Assembly: GCF_016428805.1 (NCBI RefSeq)
Contig: NZ_JAELTJ010000037.1
Coordinates: forward strand, 1 to 44,190
DNA length: 44,190 nt
Source: Achromobacter sp. ASV32
GTDB taxonomy: Bacteria > Pseudomonadota > Gammaproteobacteria > Burkholderiales > Burkholderiaceae_B
Reading direction: 5' to 3'
The notes under the pieces are model-generated. The model ran no database searches. It was not told the DNA's origin and worked only from the letters and a program-made list of their open reading frames with translations. The translations under genes were made by a program, and so were the position numbers. Below, one piece after another: positions 35,971 to 44,190 of this stretch. The number at the start of each line of letters is the position of its first letter. The stretch's first letter is position 1.

Positions 35971-37062
35971 TTAGGCACTCAGGATGTCTTGCAGTGCCGA
36001 TAGCAAAGCGGCGTTCTCGGCCGGGGTGCCCACCGAGATGCGGAGGCAGTCGGCCAGGAGCGGATGGGCATTGGAGAAGTTACGAACCAATATTTTGCGC
36101 GTTTTCAGGGCAAGATGCACGGCGTTGCCGTCCAGCTTGCCGGAAAAGCGGGCGAGTACGAAGTTGGCGGCGGAAGGGAATACCCTGACGCCCGGCAGCG
36201 CGGCCAGGGCGGCGGCCAGCGGCTCGCGGTCGGCGCGCAGCCGCGCGGCCTGTTCGTCCAGCACGGATTTGTGCCGCAGCACCGTCAGCAGCGCGGCCTG
36301 GGTCAGCACGTCCAGGTTGTAGGGCGGGCGCACCTTGTTGAGCTCGGCGATCCAGCCGGGGTGGCCGGCCAGGTAGCCGAAACGCAGGCCCGCCAGGCCG
36401 ATCTTGGACACGGTGCGCATCACCACGACGTTGGGCGCGGCCAGCACCTGCGGCATCCAGCTGCGGTCGGTGAACGGCTGATAGGCCTCGTCCACCACCA
36501 CCAGGCCGGGCGCTGCGGCGATGATGGCAGCCATGTCCGCCTCGGACCAGGCGCCGCCGGTGGGGTTGTTGGGCACGGCCAGGAACACCACCTTGGGCTG
36601 GTGTTCGCCGATGGCGGCCAGCATGGCGGGAAGATCCAGGGACAGATCGCTGGCCAGCGGCACGCCGACAAAGCGGGCGTGGTCGAAACGGGCCGCCATG
36701 TCGAAATACACGAACGACGGCCAGGGCGAGAGCACCACGTCACCGGGGTTGCAGCAGGCCTGCACCGCGATGTGGATGAGTTCGTCCGAGCCGTTGCCGA
36801 ACAGCACGTCGGCGCCGGCCGGCACGCCGAAGGCCGTCTTGACCGCCGCTTGCAGCTCGGACAGGTCGGCCGCCGGGTAGCGGTTCAGCGGTGTGTCGCG
36901 CAGCGTGCGGGCCAGATCGTCGCGAACCGCCTCGGGCAGCTCGTACGGGCATTCCATGGCGTCCAGCTTGATGCAGCCTTCGGCGTGCGCTACCGGGTAG
37001 GCGGCCAGCGCGAGGATATCGGGCCGGACGGTGCCGGCGATGCGGCCGGCGACGGCGCTCAT
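35971..37062 (-). CDS. hisC: Histidinol-phosphate aminotransferase (HisC)
   Basis: 363 residues, fold-type I PLP aminotransferase. PLP lysine K220 in [17 protein letters not shown]-ring D191 in [10 protein letters not shown], phosphate-binding GNGSDE (89-94), and NNPTGG. Seventh step: imidazole-acetol phosphate to histidinol phosphate. The ATG at 37062 overlaps the hisD stop (ATGA), and longer starts lie inside hisD and are not needed. Confidence 0.97.
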   Translation of the reverse strand: MSAVAGRIAGTVRPDILALAAYPVAHAEGCIKLDAMECPYELPEAVRDDLARTLRDTPLNRYPAADLSELQAAVKTAFGVPAGADVLFGNGSDELIHIAVQACCNPGDVVLSPWPSFVYFDMAARFDHARFVGVPLASDLSLDLPAMLAAIGEHQPKVVFLAVPNNPTGGAWSEADMAAIIAAAPGLVVVDEAYQPFTDRSWMPQVLAAPNVVVMRTVSKIGLAGLRFGYLAGHPGWIAELNKVRPPYNLDVLTQAALLTVLRHKSVLDEQAARLRADREPLAAALAALPGVRVFPSAANFVLARFSGKLDGNAVHLALKTRKILVRNFSNAHPLLADCLRISVGTPAENAALLSALQDILSA

Positions 37063-38363
37063 GGCTTGTCGATCCGGTACTGGGCGCTGGCGGCGTGCGC
37101 TTGCAGGCCTTCGCCCAGCGCCAGCTCGGCCGCGATGCGGCCCAGCGTCTGGGCGCCCTGGTGCGAGACCTGGATCAGGCTGGAACGTTTCTGGAAGTCG
37201 TAGACGCCCAGCGGCGACGAGAAGCGGGCCGTGCGCGAGGTGGGCAGCACGTGGTTCGGGCCGGCGCAGTAGTCGCCCAGGGCTTCCGAGCTGAAACGGC
37301 CCATGAAGATCGCGCCGGCGTGGCGGATCCTGGCGGTCCAGGTTTCGGGCTGCTCGGTGGAGATTTCCAGGTGTTCCGGGGCGATGTCGTTGGCGATGCG
37401 GCAGGCTTCGTCCAGATCGCGCACCTGGATCAGCGCGCCGCGGTTGGCCAGGCTGACGCGCAGGATGTCGGCGCGCGGCATGGTCGGCAGCAGGCGCGCG
37501 ATGGCGGCCTCGACCTCGGCGATGAAGCCGGCGTCCGGGCACAGCAGGATGGATTGGGCCAGTTCGTCATGCTCGGCTTGCGAGAACAGGTCCATGGCGA
37601 TCCAGTCGGCCGGCGTCTTGCCGTCGCAGATGACCAGGATTTCGCTGGGGCCGGCGATCATGTCGATGCCGACCACGCCGAACACGCGGCGCTTGGCGGC
37701 GGCCACGTAGGCGTTGCCCGGGCCGACGATCTTGTCCACGGCGGGCACGGTGGCGGTGCCGTAGGCCAGCGCGCCGACGGCCTGCGCGCCGCCGATGGCG
37801 AACACGCGGTCGACGCCGCCGATGGCGGCCGCAGCCAGCACGATGGGGTTGCGCACGCCGTCGGGCGTGGGCGTGACCATGATCAGCTCTTCGACGCCGG
37901 CCACCTTGGCCGGAATGGCGTTCATCAGCACGGACGACGGGTAGGCGGCCTTGCCGCCCGGCACGTACAGGCCGACGCGGTCCAGCGGCGTGACCTGCTG
38001 GCCCAGCATGGTGCCTTCGGCGTCGGTGTAGGTCCAGGTTTCGGCGCGCTGGCGCTGATGGTAGCTGCGTACCCGCTCGGCGGCCGCTTCCAGCGCGTGG
38101 CGCTGGGCCGCGGGCAGCGCGGACAGGGCCGCATGCCATTCGGTCTTGGGGATTTCGAGCGTGGCCGCGGTGGCGCCGGGCATGCGGTCAAAGCGCTGGG
38201 TGTATTCCACCAGCGCCGCGTCGCCGCGCGTGCGCACATCGGCCAGGATGCCAGCCGCGGCGCGGTCGATGGACTCGTCCTCGGTGGCTTCGAAGGCCAG
38301 TAGTCTGGTCAGGGCGGATTGGAATCCGGGATCGCGGGAGTCGAGACGATTGATCAGGGCCAT
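37059..38363 (-). CDS. hisD: Histidinol dehydrogenase (HisD)
   Basis: 434 residues. Family blocks: [46 protein letters not shown], the zinc/catalytic QAEHD, and the C-terminal [14 protein letters not shown]. Final two steps, histidinol to histidine, zinc and NAD dependent. ATG at 38363 preferred over a TTG five codons upstream. 54 bases after hisG. Confidence 0.98.
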   Translation of the reverse strand: MALINRLDSRDPGFQSALTRLLAFEATEDESIDRAAAGILADVRTRGDAALVEYTQRFDRMPGATAATLEIPKTEWHAALSALPAAQRHALEAAAERVRSYHQRQRAETWTYTDAEGTMLGQQVTPLDRVGLYVPGGKAAYPSSVLMNAIPAKVAGVEELIMVTPTPDGVRNPIVLAAAAIGGVDRVFAIGGAQAVGALAYGTATVPAVDKIVGPGNAYVAAAKRRVFGVVGIDMIAGPSEILVICDGKTPADWIAMDLFSQAEHDELAQSILLCPDAGFIAEVEAAIARLLPTMPRADILRVSLANRGALIQVRDLDEACRIANDIAPEHLEISTEQPETWTARIRHAGAIFMGRFSSEALGDYCAGPNHVLPTSRTARFSSPLGVYDFQKRSSLIQVSHQGAQTLGRIAAELALGEGLQAHAASAQYRIDKP

Positions 38364-38417
38364 GGCGTCATGGTTCAAGCAGGTGGCGGCCGCCGCGCGG
38401 AGCGCGGCGGGCGGGGA

Positions 38418-39092
38418 TCAGGCGTTGCGGCGGGCGGCTCTTTCGAAGGCGTCCAGCAGCGGTTGCAGGCGGTCGCCGCGGGTCTTCAGGGCGGCCTGGT
38501 TGACGATCAGGCGCGAGGAGATCGGCATGATGTCTTCGACGGCGACCAGGTCGTTGGCGCGCAGCGTGCCGCCGGTGGACACCAGGTCCACGATGCAGTC
38601 GGCCAGGCCCACCAACGGCGCCAGTTCCATCGAACCATACAGCTTGATGATGTCCACGTACACACCCTTGGACGCAAAGTGTTCACGGGCTGACTGCACG
38701 TACTTGGTGGCCACGCGCAGCCGCGCGCCCTGGTGCACCGCGGCCTGGTAGTCAAAGCCGTTGCGCACGGCCACGGCCAGGCGGCATTTGGCGATGTTCA
38801 GGTCGATCGGCTGGTACAGGCCGCCGGGTTGCTCGGCGGCATGCTCGATCAGCACGTCCTTGCCGGCGATGCCCAAGTCGGCCGCGCCGTATTGCACATA
38901 GGTAGGCACGTCGGAGGCGCGCACGATGATCAGGCGCAGGCCGGGGTCGCTCGTGGGCAGGATCAGCTTGCGCGAGCTTTCGGGGTTTTCGGGCACTTCG
39001 ATGCCGGCTTCCGCCAGCAACGGCATGGTTTCTTCGAAGATTCGCCCCTTGGACAGAGCCAGGGTCAGGGGCGCGAGTTGGGCATTGCTCAT
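38418..39092 (-). CDS. hisG: ATP phosphoribosyltransferase, short form (HisG-S)
   Basis: 224 residues, which is the short catalytic form lacking the C-terminal regulatory domain; such enzymes need the HisZ subunit, not seen in this window. Motifs: [11 protein letters not shown] at the start, [14 protein letters not shown], and the PRPP-binding [14 protein letters not shown]. First, feedback-controlled step of histidine synthesis. Start overlaps murA stop by 4 bases. Confidence 0.97.
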   Translation of the reverse strand: MSNAQLAPLTLALSKGRIFEETMPLLAEAGIEVPENPESSRKLILPTSDPGLRLIIVRASDVPTYVQYGAADLGIAGKDVLIEHAAEQPGGLYQPIDLNIAKCRLAVAVRNGFDYQAAVHQGARLRVATKYVQSAREHFASKGVYVDIIKLYGSMELAPLVGLADCIVDLVSTGGTLRANDLVAVEDIMPISSRLIVNQAALKTRGDRLQPLLDAFERAARRNA

Positions 39093-40357
39093 GCCGATTC
39101 CTTGCCGGTTGCGCGTTGAATGTTGGCGCCCAGGGCGCGCAGCTTGACTTCCATCCGGTCGTAGCCGCGGTCCAGGTGGTAGATGCGGTCGACCACGGTT
39201 TCGCCGTCGGCGGCCAGGCCGGCGATGACCAGGCTGGCCGAGGCCCGCAGGTCGGTCGCCATGACGGTGGCGCCCGACAGGCGGTCGATGCCGCGCACGA
39301 TGGCGGTGTGGCCGTCGATGTCGATGTCGGCGCCCATGCGGCGCAGTTCCTGCACGTGCATGTAGCGGTTTTCGAAGATGTTCTCGACGATGACGCTGGT
39401 GCCGTCGGCCACGGTGTTCAGGGTCATGAGCTGGGCCTGCATGTCGGTGGCGAAGCCCGGGTACTCGTGGGTGCGAAAGCCCACGGCCTTGGGGCGCGCG
39501 GACATGGCGCCGCGGATCCAGTCGGGACCGGTTTCGATGGTCAGGCCCGCTTCGGTCAGCTTGTCCAGCGTGGCGCCCAGGATGGCGGGGTCGGTGTTCT
39601 TCAGGAGGATGTCGCCGCCGGCCGCGCCGACCGCGCACAGGAAGGTACCGGCCTCGATGCGGTCGGAAATGACGCGGTGTTCGGCGCCGTGCAGGCGGTC
39701 GACGCCGTCGATCACGATGCGGTCGGTGCCGTGGCCCTGGATGCGGGCGCCCATCTTGATGAGCAGCTCGGCCAGGTCCACCACTTCGGGTTCACGCGCG
39801 GCGTTTTCCAGCACGGTCTGGCCTTCAGCCAGCACGGCGGCCATCAGCAGGTTCTCGGTGCCGGTGACGGTGACCATGTCGGTGCGGACCGAGGCGCCCT
39901 TCAGGCGCTTGGCGCGGGCCACCACGAAGCCGTGTTCGATGCTGATTTCAGCGCCCAGCGCGGCCAGGCCCTTGATGTGCTGGTCCACCGGCCGCTGGCC
40001 GATGGTGCAGCCGCCGGGCAGGCTGACGCGGGCTTCGCCGAAGCGTGCCACCAGCGGGCCCAGCACCAGGATCGACGCGCGCATGGTCTTGACCAGGTCG
40101 TACGGGGCTTCCAGGTTGTCGACCTGGTCGGCCTGCAGCGTGACCATGCCGTCGGCGGCGCGCTCGGCGCGCACGCCCATGCGGCCCAGCAGGCGCAGCA
40201 TGGTGGCGGTGTCATTCAGGTGCGGCACGTTCGACAGGGACAGCGCGTCGGCCGTGAGCAGTCCGGCGCACAGGATCGGCAGGGCCGAGTTCTTGGCGCC
40301 GGAGATGGTGACTTCGCCGCGCAGTTGCGCGCCGCCGGTAATGCGTAGCTTGTCCAT
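39089..40357 (-). CDS. murA: UDP-N-acetylglucosamine 1-carboxyvinyltransferase (MurA)
   Basis: 422 residues, EPSP-synthase fold. K22 in [10 protein letters not shown] and catalytic C117 in [13 protein letters not shown], the residue alkylated by fosfomycin, so the enzyme is of the sensitive Cys type. First committed step of peptidoglycan synthesis. Two bases after ibaG and overlapping hisG, as in other beta- and gammaproteobacteria. Confidence 0.98.
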   Translation of the reverse strand: MDKLRITGGAQLRGEVTISGAKNSALPILCAGLLTADALSLSNVPHLNDTATMLRLLGRMGVRAERAADGMVTLQADQVDNLEAPYDLVKTMRASILVLGPLVARFGEARVSLPGGCTIGQRPVDQHIKGLAALGAEISIEHGFVVARAKRLKGASVRTDMVTVTGTENLLMAAVLAEGQTVLENAAREPEVVDLAELLIKMGARIQGHGTDRIVIDGVDRLHGAEHRVISDRIEAGTFLCAVGAAGGDILLKNTDPAILGATLDKLTEAGLTIETGPDWIRGAMSARPKAVGFRTHEYPGFATDMQAQLMTLNTVADGTSVIVENIFENRYMHVQELRRMGADIDIDGHTAIVRGIDRLSGATVMATDLRASASLVIAGLAADGETVVDRIYHLDRGYDRMEVKLRALGANIQRATGKESA

Positions 40358-40359
40358 GG

Positions 40360-40605
40360 TTACTTGCCCGCCTGCGTGTACTCGGCGGGCGTCAGCGTGC
40401 GCATGGACAGGGCGTGGATCTCGGCTTTCATGCGGTCGCCCAGTGCGGCGTAGACCAGTTGATGGCGCTGGATCAGGCGCTTGCCTTCGAAGGCAGCGCT
40501 GACGATGACCGCGTCGAAATGCGAGCCGTCGCCTTGCACGTCGAGATGTTCACAGGGCAGGCCGTCCGCAATGTATTGGCGGACTTGCGCGGGAGTGGGA
40601 AGCAT
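40360..40605 (-). CDS. ibaG: BolA family protein (IbaG/YrbA type)
   Basis: 81 residues. BolA-like core: [29 protein letters not shown] with the HF motif, then [21 protein letters not shown] and the conserved H in EIHALSM. Members bind monothiol glutaredoxins and iron-sulfur clusters. The position directly before murA is the IbaG position known from E. coli. 5 bases after the ABC permease stop. Confidence 0.95.
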   Translation of the reverse strand: MLPTPAQVRQYIADGLPCEHLDVQGDGSHFDAVIVSAAFEGKRLIQRHQLVYAALGDRMKAEIHALSMRTLTPAEYTQAGK

Positions 40606-40610
40606 GGACG

Positions 40611-41423
40611 TCAGTTCCTGAGTTTGTAGCCGCTGGCCAGAAGCCGCAGCGCATAGATCGACAGTGCGAGGAATACCCCCGTCACCACCGCCAGGCTGCG
40701 CCAGGGGGAGACGTCCGACACCGAGAAGAATCCGTAACGGAAGCCGTCGATGGTGTAGAAAATGGGGTTCCAGTGGGATACGCCCTGCCAGAAGGCGGGC
40801 AGCGTATGGATGGAATAGAACACGCCCGACAGGAAGGTGGCGGGCATGATCAGGAAGTTCTGGAAGGCCGCGAGCTGGTCGAATTTCTCGGACCACAGGC
40901 CGGCGATCAGGCCCAGCACGCCCATGATGCCGCAAGCCAGCACCGCGAACACCAGCAGCCACAGCGGGTTGGCGGGCACCAGCGACACGAAGAACAGCGC
41001 CACGACCCACACGCACAGGCCCACCGCCAGGCCGCGCACCACGGCCGCCAGCACGTAGGCGGCGAAGATGTCGCGGTGCGACAGCGGCGGCAGCAGCATG
41101 AACACCAGGTTGCCGGTGATACGGCTCTGGATCAGCGACGAGGACGGGTTGGCGAAGGCGTTCTGCAGCATGCTCATCATCATGAGCCCGGGAATCAGGA
41201 ACGCGGTGTAGGGCACGCTGCCGTACACCATGACGCGCCCTTCCAGCACGTGGGCGAACACCAGCAGATACAGCAGCGCGGTGATGACGGGCGCGGCGAT
41301 GGTCTGGAAGCTGACCTTCCAGAAGCGCAGTAATTCCTTGCGCAGCAGGGTCGGAAAGCCCGATCCCGCATCCAGGCGGGGCTGCACCAGCGGCTGGCTG
41401 GCGTTGGCGGCGGGCTGCGTCAT
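40611..41423 (-). CDS. ABC-2 type exporter permease (YadH/NodJ-like)
   Basis: 270 residues with six predicted membrane helices after a cytosolic N-terminus containing TLLRKELLRFWKVS. The ABC-2 signature region lies around QNFLIMPATFLSGVFYSIHTLP. It pairs with the ATPase encoded just upstream (ATGA overlap). Relatives export polysaccharides, lipids or drugs. The conserved place beside mla and murA suggests an envelope role, but the substrate is unknown. Confidence 0.93.
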   Translation of the reverse strand: MTQPAANASQPLVQPRLDAGSGFPTLLRKELLRFWKVSFQTIAAPVITALLYLLVFAHVLEGRVMVYGSVPYTAFLIPGLMMMSMLQNAFANPSSSLIQSRITGNLVFMLLPPLSHRDIFAAYVLAAVVRGLAVGLCVWVVALFFVSLVPANPLWLLVFAVLACGIMGVLGLIAGLWSEKFDQLAAFQNFLIMPATFLSGVFYSIHTLPAFWQGVSHWNPIFYTIDGFRYGFFSVSDVSPWRSLAVVTGVFLALSIYALRLLASGYKLRN

Positions 41424-42223
41424 TGCGGCATCTCTTCGGGTTGCAAAGCGGGCTTGTCGTCCTGGTGCATGATGCGCACGAAGGCGTCTTCGAGGTCGAC
41501 GCCGCCCACGCGCGCCAGCAGCGCCTGGGTGGTGTCCAGCGCGACGACGTGGCCGCCCTTGAGCATGGCGATGCGGCCGCACAGGGCTTCCGCTTCTTCC
41601 AGGTAGTGGGTGGTCAGCATGATGGTGTGGCCGGCCTTGTTCAGGCGCGAGATGAATTCCCACAGGGTGCGGCGCAGGTCGACGTCAACGCCCGCGGTGG
41701 GTTCGTCCAGCACGATCACGGGCGGGCGGTGCACCAGCGCCTGCGCCACCAGCACGCGGCGCTTCATGCCGCCGGACAGCGCGCGCATGTTCGAGTTGGC
41801 CTTGTCGGCCAGCCCCAGGTTGAACAGGATTTCGTCGATCCAGTCGTCGTTCTTGCGCAGGCCGAAATAGCCCGACTGGATGCGCAGCGTTTCGCGCACC
41901 GTGAAGAACGGGTCGTAGACCAGCTCTTGCGGCACCACGCCCAGGGCTCGCCGCGCCGACTTGTAGTCGGCCACGACGTCGTAGCCACAGACGGTGGCGC
42001 GGCCGGCGCTGGCGCGTGCCAGTCCGGCCAGGATGGAGATCAGCGTGGTCTTGCCCGCGCCATTGGGGCCGAGCAGGCCGAAGAATTCGCCGTGCTCGAT
42101 GTTCAGGCTGACGTTGTCCAGCGCCTGGAAGCCGGCGCCAGGGGCACGCCCGGTGAGCTTGCCCCAGCCGCTGCGGCGCGGCGAGTAGATTTTGGAGACG
42201 TTCTCTAGACTAACGGCAGACAT
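41420..42223 (-). CDS. ABC exporter ATP-binding protein (YadG/NodI-like)
   Basis: 267 residues, one ABC ATPase domain: Walker A GPNGAGKTT (about 53-61), signature LSGGMKRR, Walker B VIVLDEPTAGVD, then H-loop MLTTHYLEEA. This DrrA/NodI-type sequence works with ABC-2 permeases. First gene of the 17-gene minus-strand run, preceded by a consensus -10. Confidence 0.95.
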   Translation of the reverse strand: MSAVSLENVSKIYSPRRSGWGKLTGRAPGAGFQALDNVSLNIEHGEFFGLLGPNGAGKTTLISILAGLARASAGRATVCGYDVVADYKSARRALGVVPQELVYDPFFTVRETLRIQSGYFGLRKNDDWIDEILFNLGLADKANSNMRALSGGMKRRVLVAQALVHRPPVIVLDEPTAGVDVDLRRTLWEFISRLNKAGHTIMLTTHYLEEAEALCGRIAMLKGGHVVALDTTQALLARVGGVDLEDAFVRIMHQDDKPALQPEEMPQ

Positions 42224-42261
42224 GACGGCGGGGAGGTTGCCCGGAAAAGAGCGAATTGATC

Positions 42262-42267
42262 ATTATA
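42262..42267 (-). promoter_or_regulatory. Predicted promoter -10 for the ABC exporter-murA-his-tat cluster
   Basis: Perfect TATAAT on the minus strand, 39 bases before the ATPase start. A weak -35 (GCGTCA, 18 bases upstream, three of six matches) is the only candidate. It follows the mlaC terminator, so it is the most likely start of the long transcript. Confidence 0.6.
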
Positions 42268-42335
42268 TAAGCGGGCCGCCTTGCGTGACGCTGATAGCCC
42301 CGGCGGCCGTAGGGCATGGGCGAAGATGCGTCCCC

Positions 42336-42375
42336 AAAATAACAGGCCCGGCGGGCCGCAAGGGCGCGCCGGGCC
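42336..42375 (-). terminator. Intrinsic terminator after mlaC
   Basis: On the minus strand GGCCCGGCG (42375-42367) pairs with CGCCGGGCC (42353-42345), a 9-base stem, with TGTTATTTT following. It starts about 20 bases after the mlaC stop and separates the mla operon from the ABC exporter promoter. Confidence 0.85.
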
Positions 42376-42396
42376 GGCAGGCAACCGGGAAAGAAT

Positions 42397-43026
42397 TTAC
42401 TGGTTGCGCTGGTTCAGGGCCTGGATCAGGCCGTCGATGCCGTTCTGGTTGATCTGCTGGGCGAACTGGTTGCGGTAGTTCTCGATCAGCCAGATGCCTT
42501 CGACGTTCATGTCGTAGATTTTCCAGCCCTGGGGCGTTTTTTCCAGACGGTAGTCCACGCCGGTGGGCTGGCCATTGGCCTGGCTGATGAGCGTACGCAC
42601 GACCACGTCGTCGGCCTTGGGGTCGCCGCGGAACGGCAGCGCCGAAACCTTGGTGCTGGATGTGACACGGGTCAACGCGCCGCTGTAGGTGCGCACCAGC
42701 GTGCCGCGGAAGGCATCGGCCAGCGCCTTTTTCTGCGCATCGGTGGCCTGGCGCCAGTAGCGGCCGGCGGCCAGGCGCGTGGTCTTCTGGAAGTTGACGT
42801 AGGGCAGGATGTGCTCGTTGACGACCTGGTTGATGCGGGCGGTGTTGCCCGCCTTGACGGCGCCGTCGGCCTTCAGGACGTCCAGGGCTTCATTGGCCAC
42901 GCCCAGCACGAATTGGTCGGGCGCGCCGTTGGCGTCAGGTTGCGCCTGCGCGGCGGCCGAGGCCGCCAGGCCCAGCAGGCTGGCCAAGGCCAGGCGCTGG
43001 AGCAGGGAAAAGAAAGAAAACCGCAT
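42397..43026 (-). CDS. mlaC: Phospholipid-transport periplasmic carrier MlaC
   Basis: 209 residues. Signal peptide (MRFSFFSLLQRLALASLLGLAA, ending AAAQAQ). Mature Ttg2D/MlaC domain with VNEHILPYVNFQKTTRLAAGRYWRQA and the closing GWKIYDMNVEGIWLIENYRNQF, the family hallmark. It carries phospholipid between MlaA at the outer membrane and the inner-membrane MlaFED. AAGGAG precedes the ATG. 38 bases after mlaA. Confidence 0.95.
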   Translation of the reverse strand: MRFSFFSLLQRLALASLLGLAASAAAQAQPDANGAPDQFVLGVANEALDVLKADGAVKAGNTARINQVVNEHILPYVNFQKTTRLAAGRYWRQATDAQKKALADAFRGTLVRTYSGALTRVTSSTKVSALPFRGDPKADDVVVRTLISQANGQPTGVDYRLEKTPQGWKIYDMNVEGIWLIENYRNQFAQQINQNGIDGLIQALNQRNQ

Positions 43027-43064
43027 GGAAACTCCTTGCTGTACTGATAACGCAATCCAACAGC

Positions 43065-43877
43065 TTACTTGGTTGCGGGCTTCGGTGTCGGGGCAGTGGC
43101 GCCCTTGTCCTTGTTGGCGGCGGGGGCTTCGCCCTCGTCGTCTTCGTAGTTGGGCAGGCTGGATTCGTCGTCCACGCGCTGGCCGTTGACCATGGCGGCG
43201 CGGCGCTGCAGGTAGGCGTCACGGATGAAGCTGTACGGATCCAGCGCGACGCGGTCGATGGTGTCGGTGGCGTTGAGCAGGCTGGCGCGGGCGTCGACGA
43301 CTTCCAGGCCCCACAGCGAGTTGCGCAGCGGCACGTTGTCGATGGCGCTGACGCCCATGTAGCCATATTGGCGGCCTTGCCAGTCGCCGATCAGGCCGAC
43401 GCCGTCGCGCACGCTGGACGAACCGAAGAACGGCAGCACCAGGTACGGGCCCTGGCCCAGGCCCCACACGCCCAGCGTGGTGCCGAAGTCGTTCGGGATC
43501 TTGCGGGCGCCGTTGGCCGAGGCGACGTCAAAGCAGCCGCCAATACCCATCGTGGTGTTGAACAGGAAGCGGCCGAGCGTGTTGACGAAGTCGTGGCCAC
43601 GGCCCTGCAGGAAGCTGTTGGTGCCCGACCAGAGATCGCCGACGTTGCTGAAGATGTTGTGGACGCAGCTGCGCACCGGTTGCGGCGTGACGAAGGTATA
43701 GGCCTGCGCCACCGGCTTGAAGACGGCGCGGTCAACGGTGTCGTTGAATTTGTAGACGCCACGGTTGAAGCCTTCCCAGGGGTCGCGCGGGTCCGGATGC
43801 TGCGGGGCGGCGCAACCCGCCATCAGCGCGCCAGCGGCGGCCACGGTGGCGATACGGGAAAGAGCTTTCTTGTTCAT
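43065..43877 (-). CDS. mlaA: Outer-membrane lipoprotein MlaA (VacJ)
   Basis: 270 residues. Lipobox GALMAGCAA with acylated C22, no Asp at +2, fitting outer-membrane sorting. Family core: DPWEGFNRGVYKFNDTVDRAVFKPVAQAYTFV, NDFGTTLGVWGLGQGPYLVLPFFG. It removes misplaced phospholipid from the outer leaflet with the Mla pathway. The last 55 residues are a charged, low-complexity tail. 84 bases after mlaD. Confidence 0.96.
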   Translation of the reverse strand: MNKKALSRIATVAAAGALMAGCAAPQHPDPRDPWEGFNRGVYKFNDTVDRAVFKPVAQAYTFVTPQPVRSCVHNIFSNVGDLWSGTNSFLQGRGHDFVNTLGRFLFNTTMGIGGCFDVASANGARKIPNDFGTTLGVWGLGQGPYLVLPFFGSSSVRDGVGLIGDWQGRQYGYMGVSAIDNVPLRNSLWGLEVVDARASLLNATDTIDRVALDPYSFIRDAYLQRRAAMVNGQRVDDESSLPNYEDDEGEAPAANKDKGATAPTPKPATK

Positions 43878-43961
43878 GATCAGGGCATCCCTATCAGCAG
43901 AGTTCTATTCTTATTGCAGTGCTCGTCTGGCGCGGAAATCGTCGCGCCAGGCGGATTGTCT

Positions 43962-44190
43962 TTAATTCGGGGCTTTCGCTTCGGGGGCGGCAGCCGCGTT
44001 CGAGCCTTCTTTCTCGGCCGAGCCGTACAGGAACTTGCTGATCAGCTGTTCCAGCACGACGGCGCTTTGGGTATAGCGGATTTTGCCGCCGTCGGCAAAG
44101 TTGTCTTCTTCGCTGCCCGGGGTCAGGCCCAGGTACTGTTCGCCCAGCAGTCCCGACGTGAGAATGGCCGCGGAAGAGTCCTTGGGGAAC
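43962..44190 (-). CDS. mlaD: MlaD, C-terminal part only (cut by the window end)
   Basis: About 75 C-terminal residues are present, to the TAA at 43962-43964. AAILTSGLLGEQYLGLTPGSEE is the end of the MCE domain of MlaD, followed by FADGGKIRYTQSAVVLEQLISKFLYG and an Ala/Glu tail, all typical of MlaD. The rest lies beyond 44190. It forms the hexameric lipid channel of the inner-membrane Mla complex. Confidence 0.93.
   Translation of the reverse strand, partial: FPKDSSAAILTSGLLGEQYLGLTPGSEEDNFADGGKIRYTQSAVVLEQLISKFLYGSAEKEGSNAAAAPEAKAPN

Overview
This is chromosomal DNA of a GC-rich betaproteobacterium, most likely Alcaligenaceae (Achromobacter/Bordetella type). I infer this from protein similarity and from the gene order mla - ABC exporter - ibaG - murA - hisGDCBHAFIE - hinT - tatABC - htrA - mscL - petABC - sspAB, which is characteristic of that group. 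I saw no phage, transposon, CRISPR array or known defence locus. Nearly everything is core or metabolic, on one coherent backbone. The first 164 bases are not genomic: a 91-base C run, a degraded Illumina P7 sequence, a 10-base index and the complete Nextera read-2/mosaic-end adapter. Genome sequence starts at about 165, so the left edge is an untrimmed contig end. The right edge cuts mlaD.

Layout. (1) 165-4789: a truncated rhlE-type DEAD-box helicase (-), diverging from two tandem paralogous YdgA/DUF945 proteins (+). (2) 4830-11457 (-): a dipeptide/oligopeptide ABC importer (binding protein, two permeases, fused double ATPase) ending in an amidohydrolase, with a good sigma70-like promoter in front and two strong hairpins after the binding-protein gene. 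(3) 11734-14545 (-): an overlapping pair, a DUF2868 membrane protein and a DUF3482 GTPase with a glycine-zipper segment. This is the least understood module of the window. (4) 14658-19371: an AraC regulator, an EamA exporter, a class V PLP enzyme, a RidA-like protein and a LysR regulator. (5) 19505-22502: tRNA-Asn, a GntP permease, tRNA-Thr and a Sel1-repeat protein. (6) 22713-26910 (-): petABC (cytochrome bc1) followed by sspA-sspB. (7) 27051-29983: mscL, a Nif3-like protein, a DegS-like protease and an XRE regulator with a perfect operator-like palindrome. (8) 30123-42223 (-): 17 tightly packed genes running ABC exporter, ibaG, murA, nine his genes, hinT, tatABC. (9) 42397-44190 (-): mlaC, mlaA and the end of mlaD.

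How they work together. The his genes cover histidine synthesis except histidinol-phosphate phosphatase and the HisZ subunit that the short HisG needs; both must be elsewhere. The Rieske protein PetA carries a twin-arginine signal, so TatABC made about 3-5 kb away probably exports it. The mla genes, murA and the DegS-like protease belong to envelope maintenance. There is no clear new defence-like system. The best candidates for undescribed biology are the DUF2868/DUF3482 GTPase-membrane pair, the LysR-RidA-class V enzyme cluster, the terminator hairpin set just before sspA, and the XRE operator.
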